Shown: positions 50,301 to 63,108, counted from the stretch's first letter. The stretch is 64,000 nt of DNA from Costus lasius (GCA_027563935.2 CM050449.1:48582507-48646506), one strand, 5' to 3'. Notes: generated by a model from the letters alone, not told the origin. Numbers and translations are program-made.

Positions 50301-51595
50301 CAAAGTTGTGCATTCCCAAGACCTCAATCCGAGACTTCCTTGTTTGGGAGATCCACGGAGGAGGGTCTGCCGGGCACCATGGCCGGGACAAGACTCAAGC
50401 CTTAGTGGAGGAATGGTTCTTCTGGCCGAACCTCAATAGGGATGTAGCTAAGATTATCAAACATTGTAGGACCTGCCAGACCAGAAAAACTCAGAAACAT
50501 AACTATGGTCTGTACACACCCCTACCCATCCCTCAAGCACCTTGGCAAGATCTTAGCATGGACTTCATCTTAGGTTTACCAAGGACTCCCTCCAGACATG
50601 ACTCTATTTTTTGTCGTAGTGGATAGGTTTACCAAGATGGCACACTTTATACCTTGCTACAAAACCACAGATGCATCACATGTAGCTAGGTTGTTTTTTA
50701 AAGAGGTTGTTAAACATTGAGGTACCCCTCTGACTATAGTTTCTGATAGGGATTCCAGGTTTGTTGGACATTTCTGGAAAACCCTGTGGGCTATGTTGGG
50801 AACCAAACTCAAATTCTCCACGGCCTATCATCCTCAGACGGATGGGCAGACCGAAGTGGTCAATCGATCACTGGGGAGCATTTTGAGGAGTTTGGTAGGA
50901 GAGCACCCAGGCACATGGGATAAGCTGTTGCCCATTGCCGAGTTCTCCTATAATAGCGTTGTCAACAAAACTACAGGATTGTCCCCTTTTCAGGCCAACT
51001 TAGGGTACCAACCCAGAAAACCTGTTGATTTATTTCCTTTACCTAGGCACTCTCATATTTCTATGTCTGCTAAAGATTTTGCTACTCACATGTCCCATTT
51101 ACATCATGAAATACATTGTCAAATGCTTGATGCTGTAAATTCCTATCGCAAGAGTGCTAACAAGAAATGCCGAGAAAGGAAATTCTCTGTAGGTGAACAG
51201 GTTATATTGCGGGTCAGGGAGGAGCGCATCCATGGATCTGGCCGCAAGTTGGACGCCAAGGGACTCGGACCATACACCATCATAGAAAAGATCAACGATA
51301 ATGCTTACATCTTGGATCTACCACCGGACTTGGGGATCCCCACCACTGTCAATGTGGAGGATCTCACGCACTATGAGGAGCCGGTGCACATCGAGGAGTT
51401 GACTGACAGGCCTGAGTTACAGAGCATACTTGAAGATCAGACCCGACTCACCCCAGACAAGGTAAAAATGTTTTACCATGTTAAATTTACGTCGGGTGAG
51501 GAGGCTTGGCTTCCCGAAGAAGAGTTGGCACAGGCCGCTCCGGATTTACTCCAAGGGTACAAGGATAATTCTCCAGAGGAGAATTCTTCCCACCC

Positions 51596-51604
51596 GGGGA
51601 GAAA
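51596..51604 (+). other. G3 polypurine tract
   Basis: GGGGAGAAA directly before the 3' LTR; it is also translated as part of the pol end. Confidence 0.6.
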
Positions 51605-53222
51605 TGATGGAGGGGCCAGCCCTGCCCCAAGAAGGTCTGGAAGGACTAGGAGGAAGCCCCTCAGATATGGCTTTTCATCCTAGGTCACCTTTCTTTCCTT
51701 ATTTGTAGTTTCCTTATTTGCCTTGAATAAAAGCCCTAGTGCATTGTGAAGTTTCCTTATTTGGTCATGCATTACTTCCTAGAATAGTCTACTGGGTTTT
51801 GTGTCAATAATTGGGCAGGTTATAGCCCAGCTAAAGGGAAGCTAGGAAGCTCAAGCTAAGCCACTCAAGTAAAGCGCCAATTATGGAAGGAGGCACTTCA
51901 ACTACTTCAACTAAAGACTTCAAGTTGAAGGGGCTTACAATGAATGCAACTCCACCTTCCAAATTAACCAAGGCACCACCTAATATGAAGAAGATTTCGA
52001 ATGAGAGAAACCAGCCCACAAATTGCCAAGTGAAGAGCCATCAATGCGCCTAGCCATCAAGGATCAATCTAGATCCACAAATCAAGGGATCATCATCTAG
52101 ATCCCCAATTTGTGGAGCCACCTTTGGAAGCCTCTAGCCGCCCATGCATCTTGAAGGGAGTTTTTCGAATTCAAATGAATCCAATGCAAGAGGCGCCATC
52201 TCATCCAAGCAAAGAAGGAAGGAGCCCAAGAGAATTCGGCTACAAGAAAGAAAGAATTTGAAATTCGAAATTGAGGATGGAAATGTTTTTATTGAGCATT
52301 AATTTCCTCCATAATGTTGTGATTTGCGCCTAGGGTGAAATGTCACCCTTGCCCATGGCTTGTTGAGCCTATAAATTGTAACCTCCCCTCTCTCTGTCTA
52401 TGAGTTGCCTAGTGAAAAAAATCCTTGTGTTAGCATTGGTGCTTGTGTCGCCTAAAGAAGTTTTCTACCTCCCCTCTCCTCTAAAGGGCCGAGCCCTTTC
52501 CCTTCTCCCCCCCCCCCCCTTCTTCTCAAGCTCTCAACTCATCCAACCTTTGAAGGACTTTGCTTACTCTTGGCGAGGCTCTAAAGGATCTCATCCACCT
52601 TATCTCGGCAAGTAACAAAGACTCTTCATAGTTCTTTCACTTTCGGCTAGCATGAAGGCAACACCAACAAGACTTCAATATCGGCTAAGTTCTTTCCCCT
52701 CCTTCATCTATAGTTTCTAGAACTTGTCCCTACACTAATCTGAATTTTATTTGATGGTGACGCAAGGAGTTGGAGGAATCTTTTCCTAAGTGCAAGGCTT
52801 CCTTCTTTCCCCCTCTTTCTCTTTAGTTAAAGTGTTAAGGGAACTTGTGAGGCTTAACCTCCCCCTTAGTTTGGCTTTGTAATATGAATCCGTGGTGTGT
52901 GCGGATCTCGTTTGTCTGTGTTTGTTTGTAATGATGCAATACCTTCCATCAGAGTAGGACCGTTGAAGATTGGGACGATACGATCCTTCTATGCTCAAGG
53001 ATCGCACTGTGAGTATTCCTACTAGTCTTTCAATTTGTAGTTTAATTGCTATTTCTTTGGTAGTCTAAATAGTTTAGTGTCGTTTTCTTCTACTTATAAA
53101 ATACAAAAATATTTTCCAACTTCGTTAGAGTAAATTCGGGTTTTATCTAAAAATACAAAAAAATTATTTTCTCAAAGCGTTGTTTGAATGCACCCTTACT
53201 TGTGAGTGATCCCCCTCCATCA
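51605..53222 (+). repeat. G3 3' LTR (1618 bp)
   Basis: Partner of 45184-46798. It holds the pol stop at 51681-51683, a TATA-like box at 52370-52376 and an enlarged C run near 52507. Followed by ACATG. Confidence 0.94.
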
Positions 53223-53227
53223 ACATG

Positions 53228-55641
53228 CCAGAGGTGGCTATCAGTACTTCATTACCTTCACTGATGATTTCAGTAGATATGGGTATGTCTATCTTATGAG
53301 ACATAAAAGTGAATCTTTTGACAAGTTCAAAGAGTTCAAGAATGAAGTACAGAATCAGCTTGGCCGAAATATCAAGGCACTTCGTTCTGATCGAGGTGGA
53401 GAATACCTAAGTCGAGAGTTTACTGACTATCTGAAGGAGTGTGGGATTATCTCACAGCTCACTCCGCCAGGAACACCGCAATGGAATGGTGTGTCTGAGA
53501 GGAGAAATAGAACGTTACTTGATATGGTTCGTTCTATGATGAGTCAGGCTACTCTACCTTACTCCTTTTGGGGATTTGCACTGGAGACAGCTGCAAAGGT
53601 ACTAAACCGAGTGCCATCCAAGGCAGTTTCAAAGACCCCATATGAATTATGGTTTGGAAAACAGCCTAGCTTGACATTTATCAGGATCTGGGGCTGCAAG
53701 GCTTATGTCAAAAAGCTCGCCTTTGGAAAACTAGAGAGCAGATCTGAGAAATGTATCTTTGTCGGTTACCCTAAGGAAACTAAGGGTTATTATTTCTACG
53801 ATCCCAAAGAGAACAAGGTGTTTGTTGCTCGGACGGCCATATTTCTTGAGAAGGAGTTTCTTCTGCAAGAGGCCAGTGGGAGAGAAAAAAAGCTGGATGA
53901 GAATCCAGAGGAAGGACAAAGTGGTCAAGCACAGTTGGATGAGCCTGAGCTGGTAGAACAGGTTACTGAACAACCTGAGGCTCAGATATCACGGGAACCG
54001 CGAAGATCGGGAAGGATCCGTCGATAGCCTGAGCGCTATGACGGAGTCTACATCATTGATAATGATGAACCCCTCACTTATGCGGATGTGGTCAGTGGAC
54101 CGGATTCAGCGAGATGGCTTGAAGCTATGCGCGCCGAGATGGACTCCATGTCAGATAACCAAGTCTGGGATTTGGTTGATCCGCCTCCGGGAGTTATCCC
54201 TATAGGCTGTAAATGGATCTTCAAGAAGAAGATTGACATGGATGGTAACGTGGTTACCTATAAAGGCAGGCTAGTTGCGAAAGGTTTCAAACAAATCTAC
54301 GGGATAGATTATGATGAAACTTTCTCACCTGTAGCTATGTTTAAGTCTATTCGGATTCTTTTCGCGATAGCAGCATATTATGATTATGAGATCTGGCAAA
54401 TGGATGTGAAGACAGCTTTCCTTAATGGAAATCTGGATGAGGATGTGTATATGACACAACCAGAAGGTTTCACTAATCCATCAGATCGTCATAAAATATA
54501 CAAGTTAAAGAAGTCTATTTATGGACTTAAACAAGCATCGAGAAGCTGGAATATTCGTTTTGATGAATCAATCTCTGAATTTGGTTTCATCAAGAACGAG
54601 GATGACCCGTGTGTATATAAGAGGTTTAGTGGGAGCGTGATTACTTTCCTAGTCCTCTACGTCGATGATATCTTGATCATTGGAAACGATATTCCTGAAA
54701 TGCATGCGGTTAAAGCATGGTTAAGAAAATGTTTCCAGATGAAATATTTAGGAGAAGCAGCCTATGTATTAGGTGTGAAGATCTACAGGGATAGATCTAA
54801 GAGGCTTCTCAGGCTGTGCCAGAGTACTTACATCGATAAAGTCCTGGAAAGATTTCATTTAGAGAATTCTAAAAGAGGATATCTTCCAGTCAGACATGGT
54901 CTGAATCTTTCGAAGAGTCAGTGTCCACAAACACAGACTGAGAAAGATGAAATGGACAATACGCCTTATGCTTCGGCTATTGGATCCATTATGTATGCAA
55001 TGTTGTGTACTCGCCCAGACGTCGCTTACGGGTTAAGCGTGACCAGTCGGTTCCAAAGTAATCCAGGTATGGCGCACTGGATTGCAGTCAAGAAAATTTT
55101 AAAATATCTTCGGAGGACCAAAGATATGTTCTTGGTGTATGGTGGTCAGGAAGAACTCAGTATAGAAGGATATACTGACGCTTCGTTCCAGTCTGACCAG
55201 GATGATTTCCGATCGCAATCAGGCTATGTTTTTAGCTTGAATGGAGGAGCAGTGGTGTGGAAAAGTTTCAAACAGTCAATCGTTGCTGATTCCACAACAG
55301 AAGCCGAGTATGTTGCAGCCTCGGAAGCATCCAAGGAGGCAGTGTGGATTCATAAGTTCGTTCAAGAACTTGGTGTTGTTCCTTCGAGTGCAGATCCTTT
55401 GGTTATCTTCTGTGATAACACTGGAGCAATTGCACAAGCAAAGGAACCACGGTCGCACCAGAAGTCCAAGCACATACAGAGACGGTTTCACTTGATCAGG
55501 GAGATCATAGATCGTGGTGAGATCAAAGTCTGCAAGGTTCATACAGATGACAATCTGGCAGACCCGCTTACCAAGCCTCTGGCGCAGCAGAAGCATGAGA
55601 AGCACTGTAATAATATGGGTTTGAGATTTCTCAACCATTAG
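53228..55641 (+). pseudogene. C4 gag-pol, 3' part: integrase core, reverse transcriptase, RNase H
   Basis: Resumes after the second ACATG with ARGGYQYFITF, in frame with the part ending at 45183. Integrase SDRGGEY and GVSERRN, reverse transcriptase VWDLVDPPPG and YVDDILIIG, and RNase H DNTGAIAQ are all present. One in-frame TAG at 54025-54027 falls in the RRSGRIRR/PERYD linker where paralogues have Gln. It ends at the family stop after RFLNH. Apart from G3 and that stop the copy looks whole. Confidence 0.94.
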
Positions 55642-55646
55642 ATTAA

Positions 55647-55661
55647 GTGCAAGTGGGAGAT
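55647..55661 (+). other. C4 polypurine tract
   Basis: GTGCAAGTGGGAGAT, directly before TGTTGGGG at 55662. Confidence 0.87.
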
Positions 55662-57343
55662 TGTTGGGGTATTCCCTTAAGGCTAATGTTTGAGGCCTTG
55701 GGATTGTTTCAGTATCATGTATAAACTCTTATGTTTATAAAGGCAATGGTTGTTATTCAGATTGTTATATTATCTGCTGCAATACATATACTTCTGAATA
55801 ATGTCTCAATGCTGTTCAGCTGGGCTGACATGCAGTAAAGTCCTTAGTCGATATATCTTGGCGAACATGAGACAGCCTTGATATGATTGAGACTAATATG
55901 TGTTCTAATCTTATAGGATGCTTCGAGCATGGAATAAGATGTAGACTCATGGGTACATTGGATGTACTGGACAGACCCTACTAGGATATTCAATTGCTTG
56001 TCACAATGTGAATAATCCTTGATTGCAACAAGTGGCACATTTCCTCTGACTTGAGATCACTTGTGTTTCTAAATGATGATTGTCATTGTTTTAAGGTAGT
56101 TCAATATCATTTGAAACATAATGGTTATAGACTATCTTGGATGGTGAGCTTGAGTCAGGTTAGGGCACTAGTGATAGATAAAGGATTGCCGTCTCCTTAA
56201 TTGGAGTGTGATGTTCTAAAGGGGCCCCCCTCTGTATGAGATGATTGAGAAAGTGTATGGCCATACCCAGGTGACAGTGTTCATCTGATCTAATCATGCT
56301 CATCATATTGGAGCTACAAGCTTGACACGCTTGTCCAATAAGAACATCCAGTGGCAAAGGAAATTTGCATGCCTTGTGAATTGGATTCACACTTGTGCTG
56401 TGGTTTGGGTGTAGTCTTGGAAGACTCTTTCCTTTATATCGGGAAACAGTGATGTGTTGCTAGATACCCCTCACTGATCGTGATAACGTAAGTTATCGTT
56501 ACCGACATTTAAAGGAAACCCTTAGGGTCGCACAATTTGATGATATGGCTTACTTAAGTCAGATCGTGTGGACTGAATTGTTTGGGTTCAGTTTAAAGGG
56601 ATTTAGTCTCTGATTGTAAGTGAGATCTAGTCTGATCATGTTTGATTGATTAGGGCTTGAGATCGGTAAGCTTCGATTGAGAGAATAGATGCTAGATCAG
56701 TGAGATCAGGAGCATCAAGAGATCAATGGTCAGATCTTAAGCCTTAGGGGTTTATTATAATCTGGACTAATTGCTTGGTTTATTTGGTTATTGAACCAAA
56801 TCGATTTGAACCAGCTCATTGGATGAGCGTATGGTTCAAGTTGGCATTTGCGATTGGGGTCACTTGAACGTTGAGATGGTTTTGCTATTTTTAGATAGCA
56901 TGTCACAACGTGACCACATCTCTCTCACGTCGCCCCTCTCTCGCCCTCTTGTCGCCGTTTTGCCTTTGGCTCTTCACACATTCGTGTGGAAAAAAGGTGG
57001 TAGACGAAAGAAGAAAAAAATCGCCAAGCAAGGAAAGCTCTCTCTTCCCTTCAAACGATCAAAGACACCTTGGACGATCCTTGCTAGCACAAGGGACGAC
57101 AAGAAGGAGCAAGCCGTTGATCATCTTGTGTATGATGATTTGGAGGAGACCTCTTTTGTTCTCTTGCTTCCAAGGCGCCATCTAGAAATGGCCATGGTAT
57201 GAATCGCATTCTTTCTTGCATTCAAAAGTTTTAATGTTGATCATAATACATGCATCGATCCCATGAAACCCTAGTATCCGCTGCCCATGTTTTGTATGCG
57301 CCACTTTAGGGTTTCGGCCCCCCTTATTGAAAGGGGACTTTCA
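55662..57343 (+). repeat. C4 3' LTR (1682 bp)
   Basis: The sense-oriented example of the family LTR, TGTTGGGGTA to GGGGACTTTCA. A TATA-like TTTATAAAGGC lies about 75 bp in and TTTATATCGG about 770 bp in; either could serve the promoter. The core appears as CTTGCTAGCACAAG at 57080-57093. The terminal hairpin is CCCCCTTATTGAAAGGGG. No gene seen; the 127-codon frame near 56819 is not convincing. Confidence 0.93.
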
Positions 57344-57932
57344 GATCTATCTGCTATACAAATTATAGCAAACCTCAAGCTGTTGTATGCTGCACAGGCT
57401 AGGACTGAACGCTACAATTTGACTAAGCTTTTCTTTCAGAGCAAACTGGCTGAAGGGAGTCCAGTGGGAGCTCACGTACTCAAGATGATTGGGTACAAGG
57501 AGGCTCTTGAGAAACTGGGACATACCATCAATCAGCAGCTTGCTGTAGACATTATCCTACAGTCTCTTCCGGCTACTTTTGATCCGTTCATCATTAATTT
57601 TAATATGAACAAGATCGACTGTACCCCGGCAGAGTTGCTGAATATGCTCTTGACTACAGAGTTGACTCTAGGAAAGCCTTCATCCACTGTCTTGATGGTT
57701 CCTTCTAGGAACAAGAAGAAAGGGAAGAAGGGCAAGGCCCCTATCAAGAACTACAACAAGGCTCTGAAACAAAAGGTTAAGCGGTCGAAGGAATACAGAT
57801 GTTTCCACTGTGGCCAGCTGGGTCACTGGAAAAAGGACTGTAAAGCGCTCCAAGGAGACAAGAAGGGAAGTTTCGCTTCTGGCTCAGGTATTTTTGTGAC
57901 TGAGGTCATGGTTTCTTCTTCCATATCATGGG
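57344..57932 (+). pseudogene. C5 gag fragment (copia), oldest visible layer
   Basis: Copia gag from the SAIQIIANLK region through zinc knuckle CFHCGQLGHWKKDC to SSSISWV at the protease start, open throughout. It is cut on the left by C4 and on the right by C6. It is more diverged than the other copies, including a one-codon loss in the ELTLGKPSS segment (EETLKGKPS elsewhere). The rest of C5 must lie outside both edges of the window. Confidence 0.9.
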
Positions 57933-59626
57933 TGAAGAGTCCCCTTCGAGGGGGAGCAAAAACCCTAAAGTGGCGCAATCAAAGTAGGGGGCAGCGGATA
58001 AAGGGTTTCATAGATCGAAGAGCATGTATCATATGATCAACTTAACAAAAACCGATTGTAAAAGAAGTGATTCGATCCATACCATTGCCATTTCTAGATG
58101 GCGCCTTGGAAGAAAGAGAGCAATGAAGATCTCCTCCAAATCGTCACACACAAGATGAGTCTTGGCTCCTTCTTGTCGTCCCTTGTGCTAGCAAGAGTCG
58201 TCCAAGGTGTCTCTGATCGAATGCTAAAGGGAAAAGAGAGCTTTTCTTTCTTGGCGTTTTTCTCTTGTCGCCTTCGACTTCCTCACACGAGAATGCTGCT
58301 CGATGACAACCCAAGGAGGCGTCAATTGCGTGAAGAGGCAACAGAGGGGCAACGTGAGTTCATGGCCACATTCGAGAAGTGCTAAAAATAGCATCCCACT
58401 TCTCCATATGCGATCTTGGGTTTACCCCAATCGCAAATGCCACATCATCATTGAACCATGCGCTCATCCATGAGCTGGTTCAAACCGATTTGGTCCACTA
58501 ACCAAATAAACCAAGAAATAAGTCCAGATCAAAATAAACCCAAAGGCTCTCGATCTGACCGTCAATCTCTCAATGCTCCTGATCTGACTGATCTAGCATT
58601 CATTCTCTCGATCGAAGCTTACCGATCTCAAGCCCTAATCAATCAAACATGATCAGACCAGATCTCACTTTCAATCAGAAATTAAATCCCTTTAAACTGA
58701 ACCCAAACAATTCAGTCCACACGATCTGACTTAAGTAAGCCATATCATCAAATTGTGCGACCCTGAGGGTTTCCTTTAAATGTCGGTAACGATAACTCGC
58801 GTTATCACGATCAGTGAGGGGTATCTAGCAACACATCACTGTCTCCCGATATAAAGGAAAGAGTCTTCCAAGACTACACCCAAAAACAGCACAAGTGTGA
58901 ATCAACATCACTAGGCATGCATATTTCCTTTGCCACTGGATGTTCTTATTGGACAAGCCTGTCAAGCCTGTAACTCCAATATGATAAGCATGATTAGATC
59001 AGATGAACATAGTCATCTGGGTATGGCCATACACTTTCTCAATCATCTCATCCGGGGGGGCCCCTTTAGAACATCACACTCCTTAAACAAGGAGACGGCA
59101 ATCCTATGTCTATCACTAGTGCCATAACCTGATTCAAGTTCACCATCCAAGATAGTCTATAATCATTGTGTTTCAAATGATATTGAACTATCTCAAAACA
59201 ATGACAATCATCATTTAGAAAACACAAGTGATCTCAAGTCAAAGGAAATGTGCCACTTGTCTCACTCAAGGAATATTCACATTGTGACAAACAATTGAAC
59301 ATCCTAGTAGGGTCTGTCCAGTACATCCAATGTACCCATGAGTCTATACCTTATTCCATGCTCGAAGCATCCTATAAGATTAGAACACATATTAGTCTCA
59401 ATCATATCAAGGCTGTCTCATGTTCACCAAGATATCTCGACTAAGGACTTATAGCACGTCAGCCTAGCTGAACAGCTTTGAGACATTATTTAGAAGAACA
59501 TATATTGCAGCAGACAATGTAAACAACTGAATAATAACCATGCCTTTATAAACATAACAGTTTATTACATGATACAAATACATTCCCACAGGCCTCAAAC
59601 ATTAGCCTTAAGGGCATACCCCAACA
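57933..59626 (-). repeat. C6 3' LTR (1694 bp)
   Basis: Starts TGAAGAGTCCCCTTCGAGGGGG, like C1, then diverges. Core CTTGTGCTAGCAAG at 58182-58195. Ends ACCCCAACA. No gene seen. Confidence 0.93.
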
Positions 59627-59641
59627 ATCTCCCACTTGCAC
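59627..59641 (-). other. C6 polypurine tract
   Basis: GTGCAAGTGGGAGAT in element sense. Confidence 0.85.
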
Positions 59642-59646
59642 TTAAT

Positions 59647-62600
59647 CTAATGGTTGAGAAATCTCAAACCCATATTATTACAGTGCTTCTCATGCTTCTG
59701 CTGCGCCAGAGGCTTAGTAAGCGGGTCTGCTAGATTGTCATCTGTATGAACCTTGCAGATTTTGATCTCGCCACGATCTATGATCTCCCTGATCAAATGA
59801 AACTGTCTCTGTATGTGCTTGGACTTCTGGTGCGACCGTGGTTCCTTTGCTTGTGCGATTGCTCCAGTGTTATCACAAAAGATAACCAAAGGATCTGCAC
59901 TCGAAGGAACGACACCAAGTTCTCTCACGAACTTACGAATCCATACTGCCTCCTTGGATGCTTCCGAGGCTGCAACATACTCGGCTTCTGTTGTGGAATC
60001 AGCAACAGTTGACTGTTTGAAACTTTTCCACACCACTGCACCTCCATTCAAGCTAAAAACATTGCCTGATTGCAATCGGAAATCATCCTAGTCAGACTGG
60101 AATGAAGCGTCAGTATATCCCTCAATACTGAGTTCTTCCTGACCACCATATATCAAGAACATATCTTTGGTCCTCCGCAGATATTTTAAAATGTTCTTGA
60201 CTGCAATCCAGTGCGCCACACCTGGATTACTTTGGAAACGACTGGTCACGCTTAACCCGTAAGCGACGTCTGGGCGAGTACACAACATCACATACATAAT
60301 GGATCCAATAGCCGAAGCATAAGGCGTATTGTCCATTTCATCTTTCTCAGTCTGTGTTTGTGGACACTGACTCTTCGAAAGACTCAGACCATGTCTGACT
60401 GGAAGATATCCTCGTTTAGAATTCTCTAAATGAAATCTCTCCAGGACCTTTTCGATGTAAGTACTCTGGCACAGCCCGAGAAGCCTCTTAGATCTATCCC
60501 TGTAGATCTTCACACCTAATACATAGGCTGCTTCTCCTAGATCTTTCATCTGGAAACATTTCCTTAACCATGCCTTAACAGCATGCATTTCAGGAATGTC
60601 ATTTCCAATGATCAAGATGTCATCGACGTAGAGGACTAGGAAAGTTATCACGCTCCCACTAAACCTCTTATATACACACGGGTCATCCTCGTTCTTGATG
60701 AAACCAAAAAGAGTGACTGATTCATCAAAACGAATATTCCAGCTTCTTGATGCTTGCTTAAGTCCATAAATAGACTTCTTTAACTTGCATATCTTATGAC
60801 GATCTGCTGGATTAGTGAAACCCTCAGGTTGTGTCATGTACACATCCTCATCCAGATTTCCATTTAGGAAAGCTGTTTTCACATCCATCTGCCAGATCTC
60901 ATAATCATAATATGCAGCTATCGCGAAAAGAATCCGAATAGACTTAAACATAGCTACAGGTGAGAAAGTTTCATCATAATCTATCCCGTAGATTTGTTTG
61001 AAACCTTTCGCAACTAGCCTGCCTTTATAGGTAACCACGTTACCATCCATGTCAATCTTCTTCTTGAAGATCCATTTACAGCCTGTAGGGATAACTCCTG
61101 GAGGTGGATCAACCAAATCCCAAACTTGGTTATCTGACATGGAGTCCATCTCGGCGCGCATAGCTTCAAGCCATCTCGCTGACTCCGGTCCACTGACCGC
61201 ATCTGCATAAGTAAGGGGTTCATCATTATCAATGATGTAGACTCCGTCATAGCGCTCAGGCTGTCGACGAATCCTTCCCGATCTTCGCAGTTCCCGTGAT
61301 ATCTGAGCCTCAGGTTGTTCAATAACCTGATCTACTGGCTCAGGCTCATCCAACTGTGCTTGAGCACTTTGTCCTTCTTCTGGATTCTCATCCAGCTTTA
61401 TTTCTCTCCCACTGGCCTCTTGCAGAAGAAACTCCTTCTCAAGAAATATGGCCGTCCGAGCAACAAAAACCTTGTTCTCCTTGGGATCGAAGAAATAATA
61501 ACCCTTAGTTTCCTTAGGGTAACCGACAAAGATACATTTGTCTGATCTGCTCTCTAGTTTCCCAGAGGCGAGCTTTTTGACATAAGCCTCGCAGCCCCAG
61601 ATCCTGATAAATGTTAAGCTCGGCTGTTTCCCATACCATAACTCATATGGCGTCTTTGAAACGGCCTTGGATGGCACTCGGTTTAGTACTTTTGCAGCTG
61701 TTTCCAGTGCAAAACCCCAAAAGGAGTTGGGTAAAGAAGCCTGACTCATCATAGAACGAACCATATCAAGTAACGTTCTATTTCTCCTCTCGGACACACC
61801 ATTCCATTGCGGTGTTCCTGGCGGAGTGAGCTGTGAGATAATCCCACACTCCTTCAGATAGTCAGTAAACGTATGACTCAAGTATTCTCCACCTCGATCT
61901 GAGCGAAGTGCCTTGATATTTCGCCCTAGCTGATTCTGTACTTCATTCTTGAACTCTTTGAACTTGTCAAAAGATTCACTCTTATGTCTCATCAGATAGA
62001 CATAGCCATACCTACTGAAATCATCAGTAAAGGTAATGAAGTACTGATAGCCACCTCTGGCATGTTTACTAAATGGCCCACATACATCACTGTGTATAAG
62101 GTCAAGTAAACCTGAAGCCCTTTGACCTTTGTGAGGAAAAGGTGACTTCGTCATTTTACCCATTAAACAAGCCTTGCATGTATCAATCTCCTTGTAGGAG
62201 AATGATCCCAGCAGTCCATAATCATGCAACCGCTTAATGCGTTTCTCGTTTATATGGCCTAAACGACTATGCCATAGCAAGGTGCTGTCATCAGCATACT
62301 TGGCTTTCTTAATATCAATATTTTGTATCGAACTTTCCATGTCCAACACGAATAACCCATTGTTAATTGAACCAGTTGCATAAACAATATTATCAAAAGA
62401 CAAAATACACTTTGAAATATTGCATTCAAAGGAAAATCCCTTCCTGACAAGAGCAGGAATGAAGATAATATTTTTAGTAATACTGGGAACAAAGTAACAA
62501 TTATTTAGTTCCAATACAAGTCCAGATGGTAAAGAAATGAAGTAGTCTCCTACAGCAACAGCAGCAACCCGTGCTCCGTTTCCAACGCGTAGGTCCACCT

Positions 62601-63108
62601 CATGCTGTCCCACCTGTCTTCTTCTCTTGAGTTCCTGTACATTTGAACAAATGTGAACTCCACATGCAGTGTCCAACACCCATGATATAGAAGAAGAAAA
62701 CATGACCTTAGTCACGAATATACCTGAGCCAGAAGCGAAGCTTCCCCTCTTATCTCCTTGGAGCGCTTTACAGTCCTTTTTCCAGTGACCCAGCTGGCCA
62801 CAGTGGAAACATCTGTATTCCTTGGACCGCTTGACCTTTTGCTTCAGAGCCTTGCTGTAACTCTTGACGGGGGCCTTGCCCTTCTTCCCCTTCTTCTTGT
62901 TCCTAGAAGGAACCATTAAGACAGAGGTCGAAGGCTTACCCTTCAGAGTCTCCTCAGTGGTCAAGAGCATATTCAGCAGCTCTGCCGGAGTACAATCGAT
63001 TTTGTTCATATTAAAATTAATAATGAACGCGTCGAATGAAGGCGGGAGAGACTGCAGAATAATATCCACAGCAAGCTCCTGGTTAATGGTATGCCCCAGT
63101 TTCTCTAG
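59647..63108 (-). pseudogene. C6 copia gag-pol, 5'-truncated by C7, one stop
   Basis: Open from the C7 junction (gag, KLGHTINQELAVDIIL) through zinc knuckle, DTACG protease, integrase, YVDD reverse transcriptase and RNase H. One in-frame TAG at 60088-60090, where paralogues have Gln in SDQDDF of RNase H. The apparent start near 63069 is internal; the true start is beyond C7. Confidence 0.94.

Larger units (their letters stand above)
46982..51683 (+). pseudogene. G3 gag-pol polyprotein, broken in three places
   Basis: Frame begins MTTRSGANYN. Seen: gag with a 19-residue tandem duplication; zinc knuckle CHACNQVGHYMKDC near residue 340; protease-like IDGGSSLNAV near 435; reverse transcriptase with YFDDILIYS; RNase H DCDTSGVGIGG; integrase HHCC (HGGGSAGHHG, CRTCQ) and D/D/E core. 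Lesions: in-frame TAG at 49568-49570 (Trp expected before PEPKT), a one-base excess in the T run 50606-50611 shifting the frame, and TGA at 50718-50720 in the downstream frame. The last 26 codons lie inside the 3' LTR and end RRSGRTRRKPLRYGFSS. Needs help from another copy to move. Confidence 0.93.
45184..53222 (+). mobile_element. G3: Ty3-gypsy chromovirus, CRM/Reina-like, 8.0 kb
   Basis: Complete plus-strand element with LTRs of 1615 and 1618 bp starting TGATGGAGGGG and ending CCCTCCATCA. They differ at about 9-10 positions plus short indels by eye. Perfect target duplication. It is unrelated to G1/G2 at LTR level. The protein motifs (protease IDGGSS, integrase HGGGSAGHHGRDK, HAKWVEYLQ) and a coding frame running into the 3' LTR suggest the CRM clade; Reina is the alternative. 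Confidence 0.93.
43439..57343 (+). mobile_element. C4: Ty1-copia element, plus strand, split by G3
   Basis: Visible parts are 43439-45183 (end of leader, gag, protease, start of integrase) and 53223-57343 (rest of pol and 3' LTR). Its 5' LTR and most of the leader lie left of the window beyond G1. The right target duplication should be GATCT (57344-57348), inside the C5 gag. Confidence 0.9.
57933..63108 (-). mobile_element. C6: Ty1-copia element, cut by C7
   Basis: Antisense copia with 3' LTR, polypurine tract and most of gag-pol. The gag start, leader and 5' LTR lie right of the window beyond C7. Inserted in C5; the expected left target duplication is ATGGG (57928-57932). Confidence 0.92.

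Noticed and set aside
52507..52520. PolyC tract in the G3 3' LTR as a functional element
   Set aside because: Its length differs between the two LTRs of the same element, consistent with simple homopolymer slippage or sequencing error.
56819..57202. 127-codon frame in the C4 LTR
   Set aside because: Specific to one LTR type, low-complexity basic composition, no homologue recognised. It overlaps the U5-side island found in all copies at DNA level.
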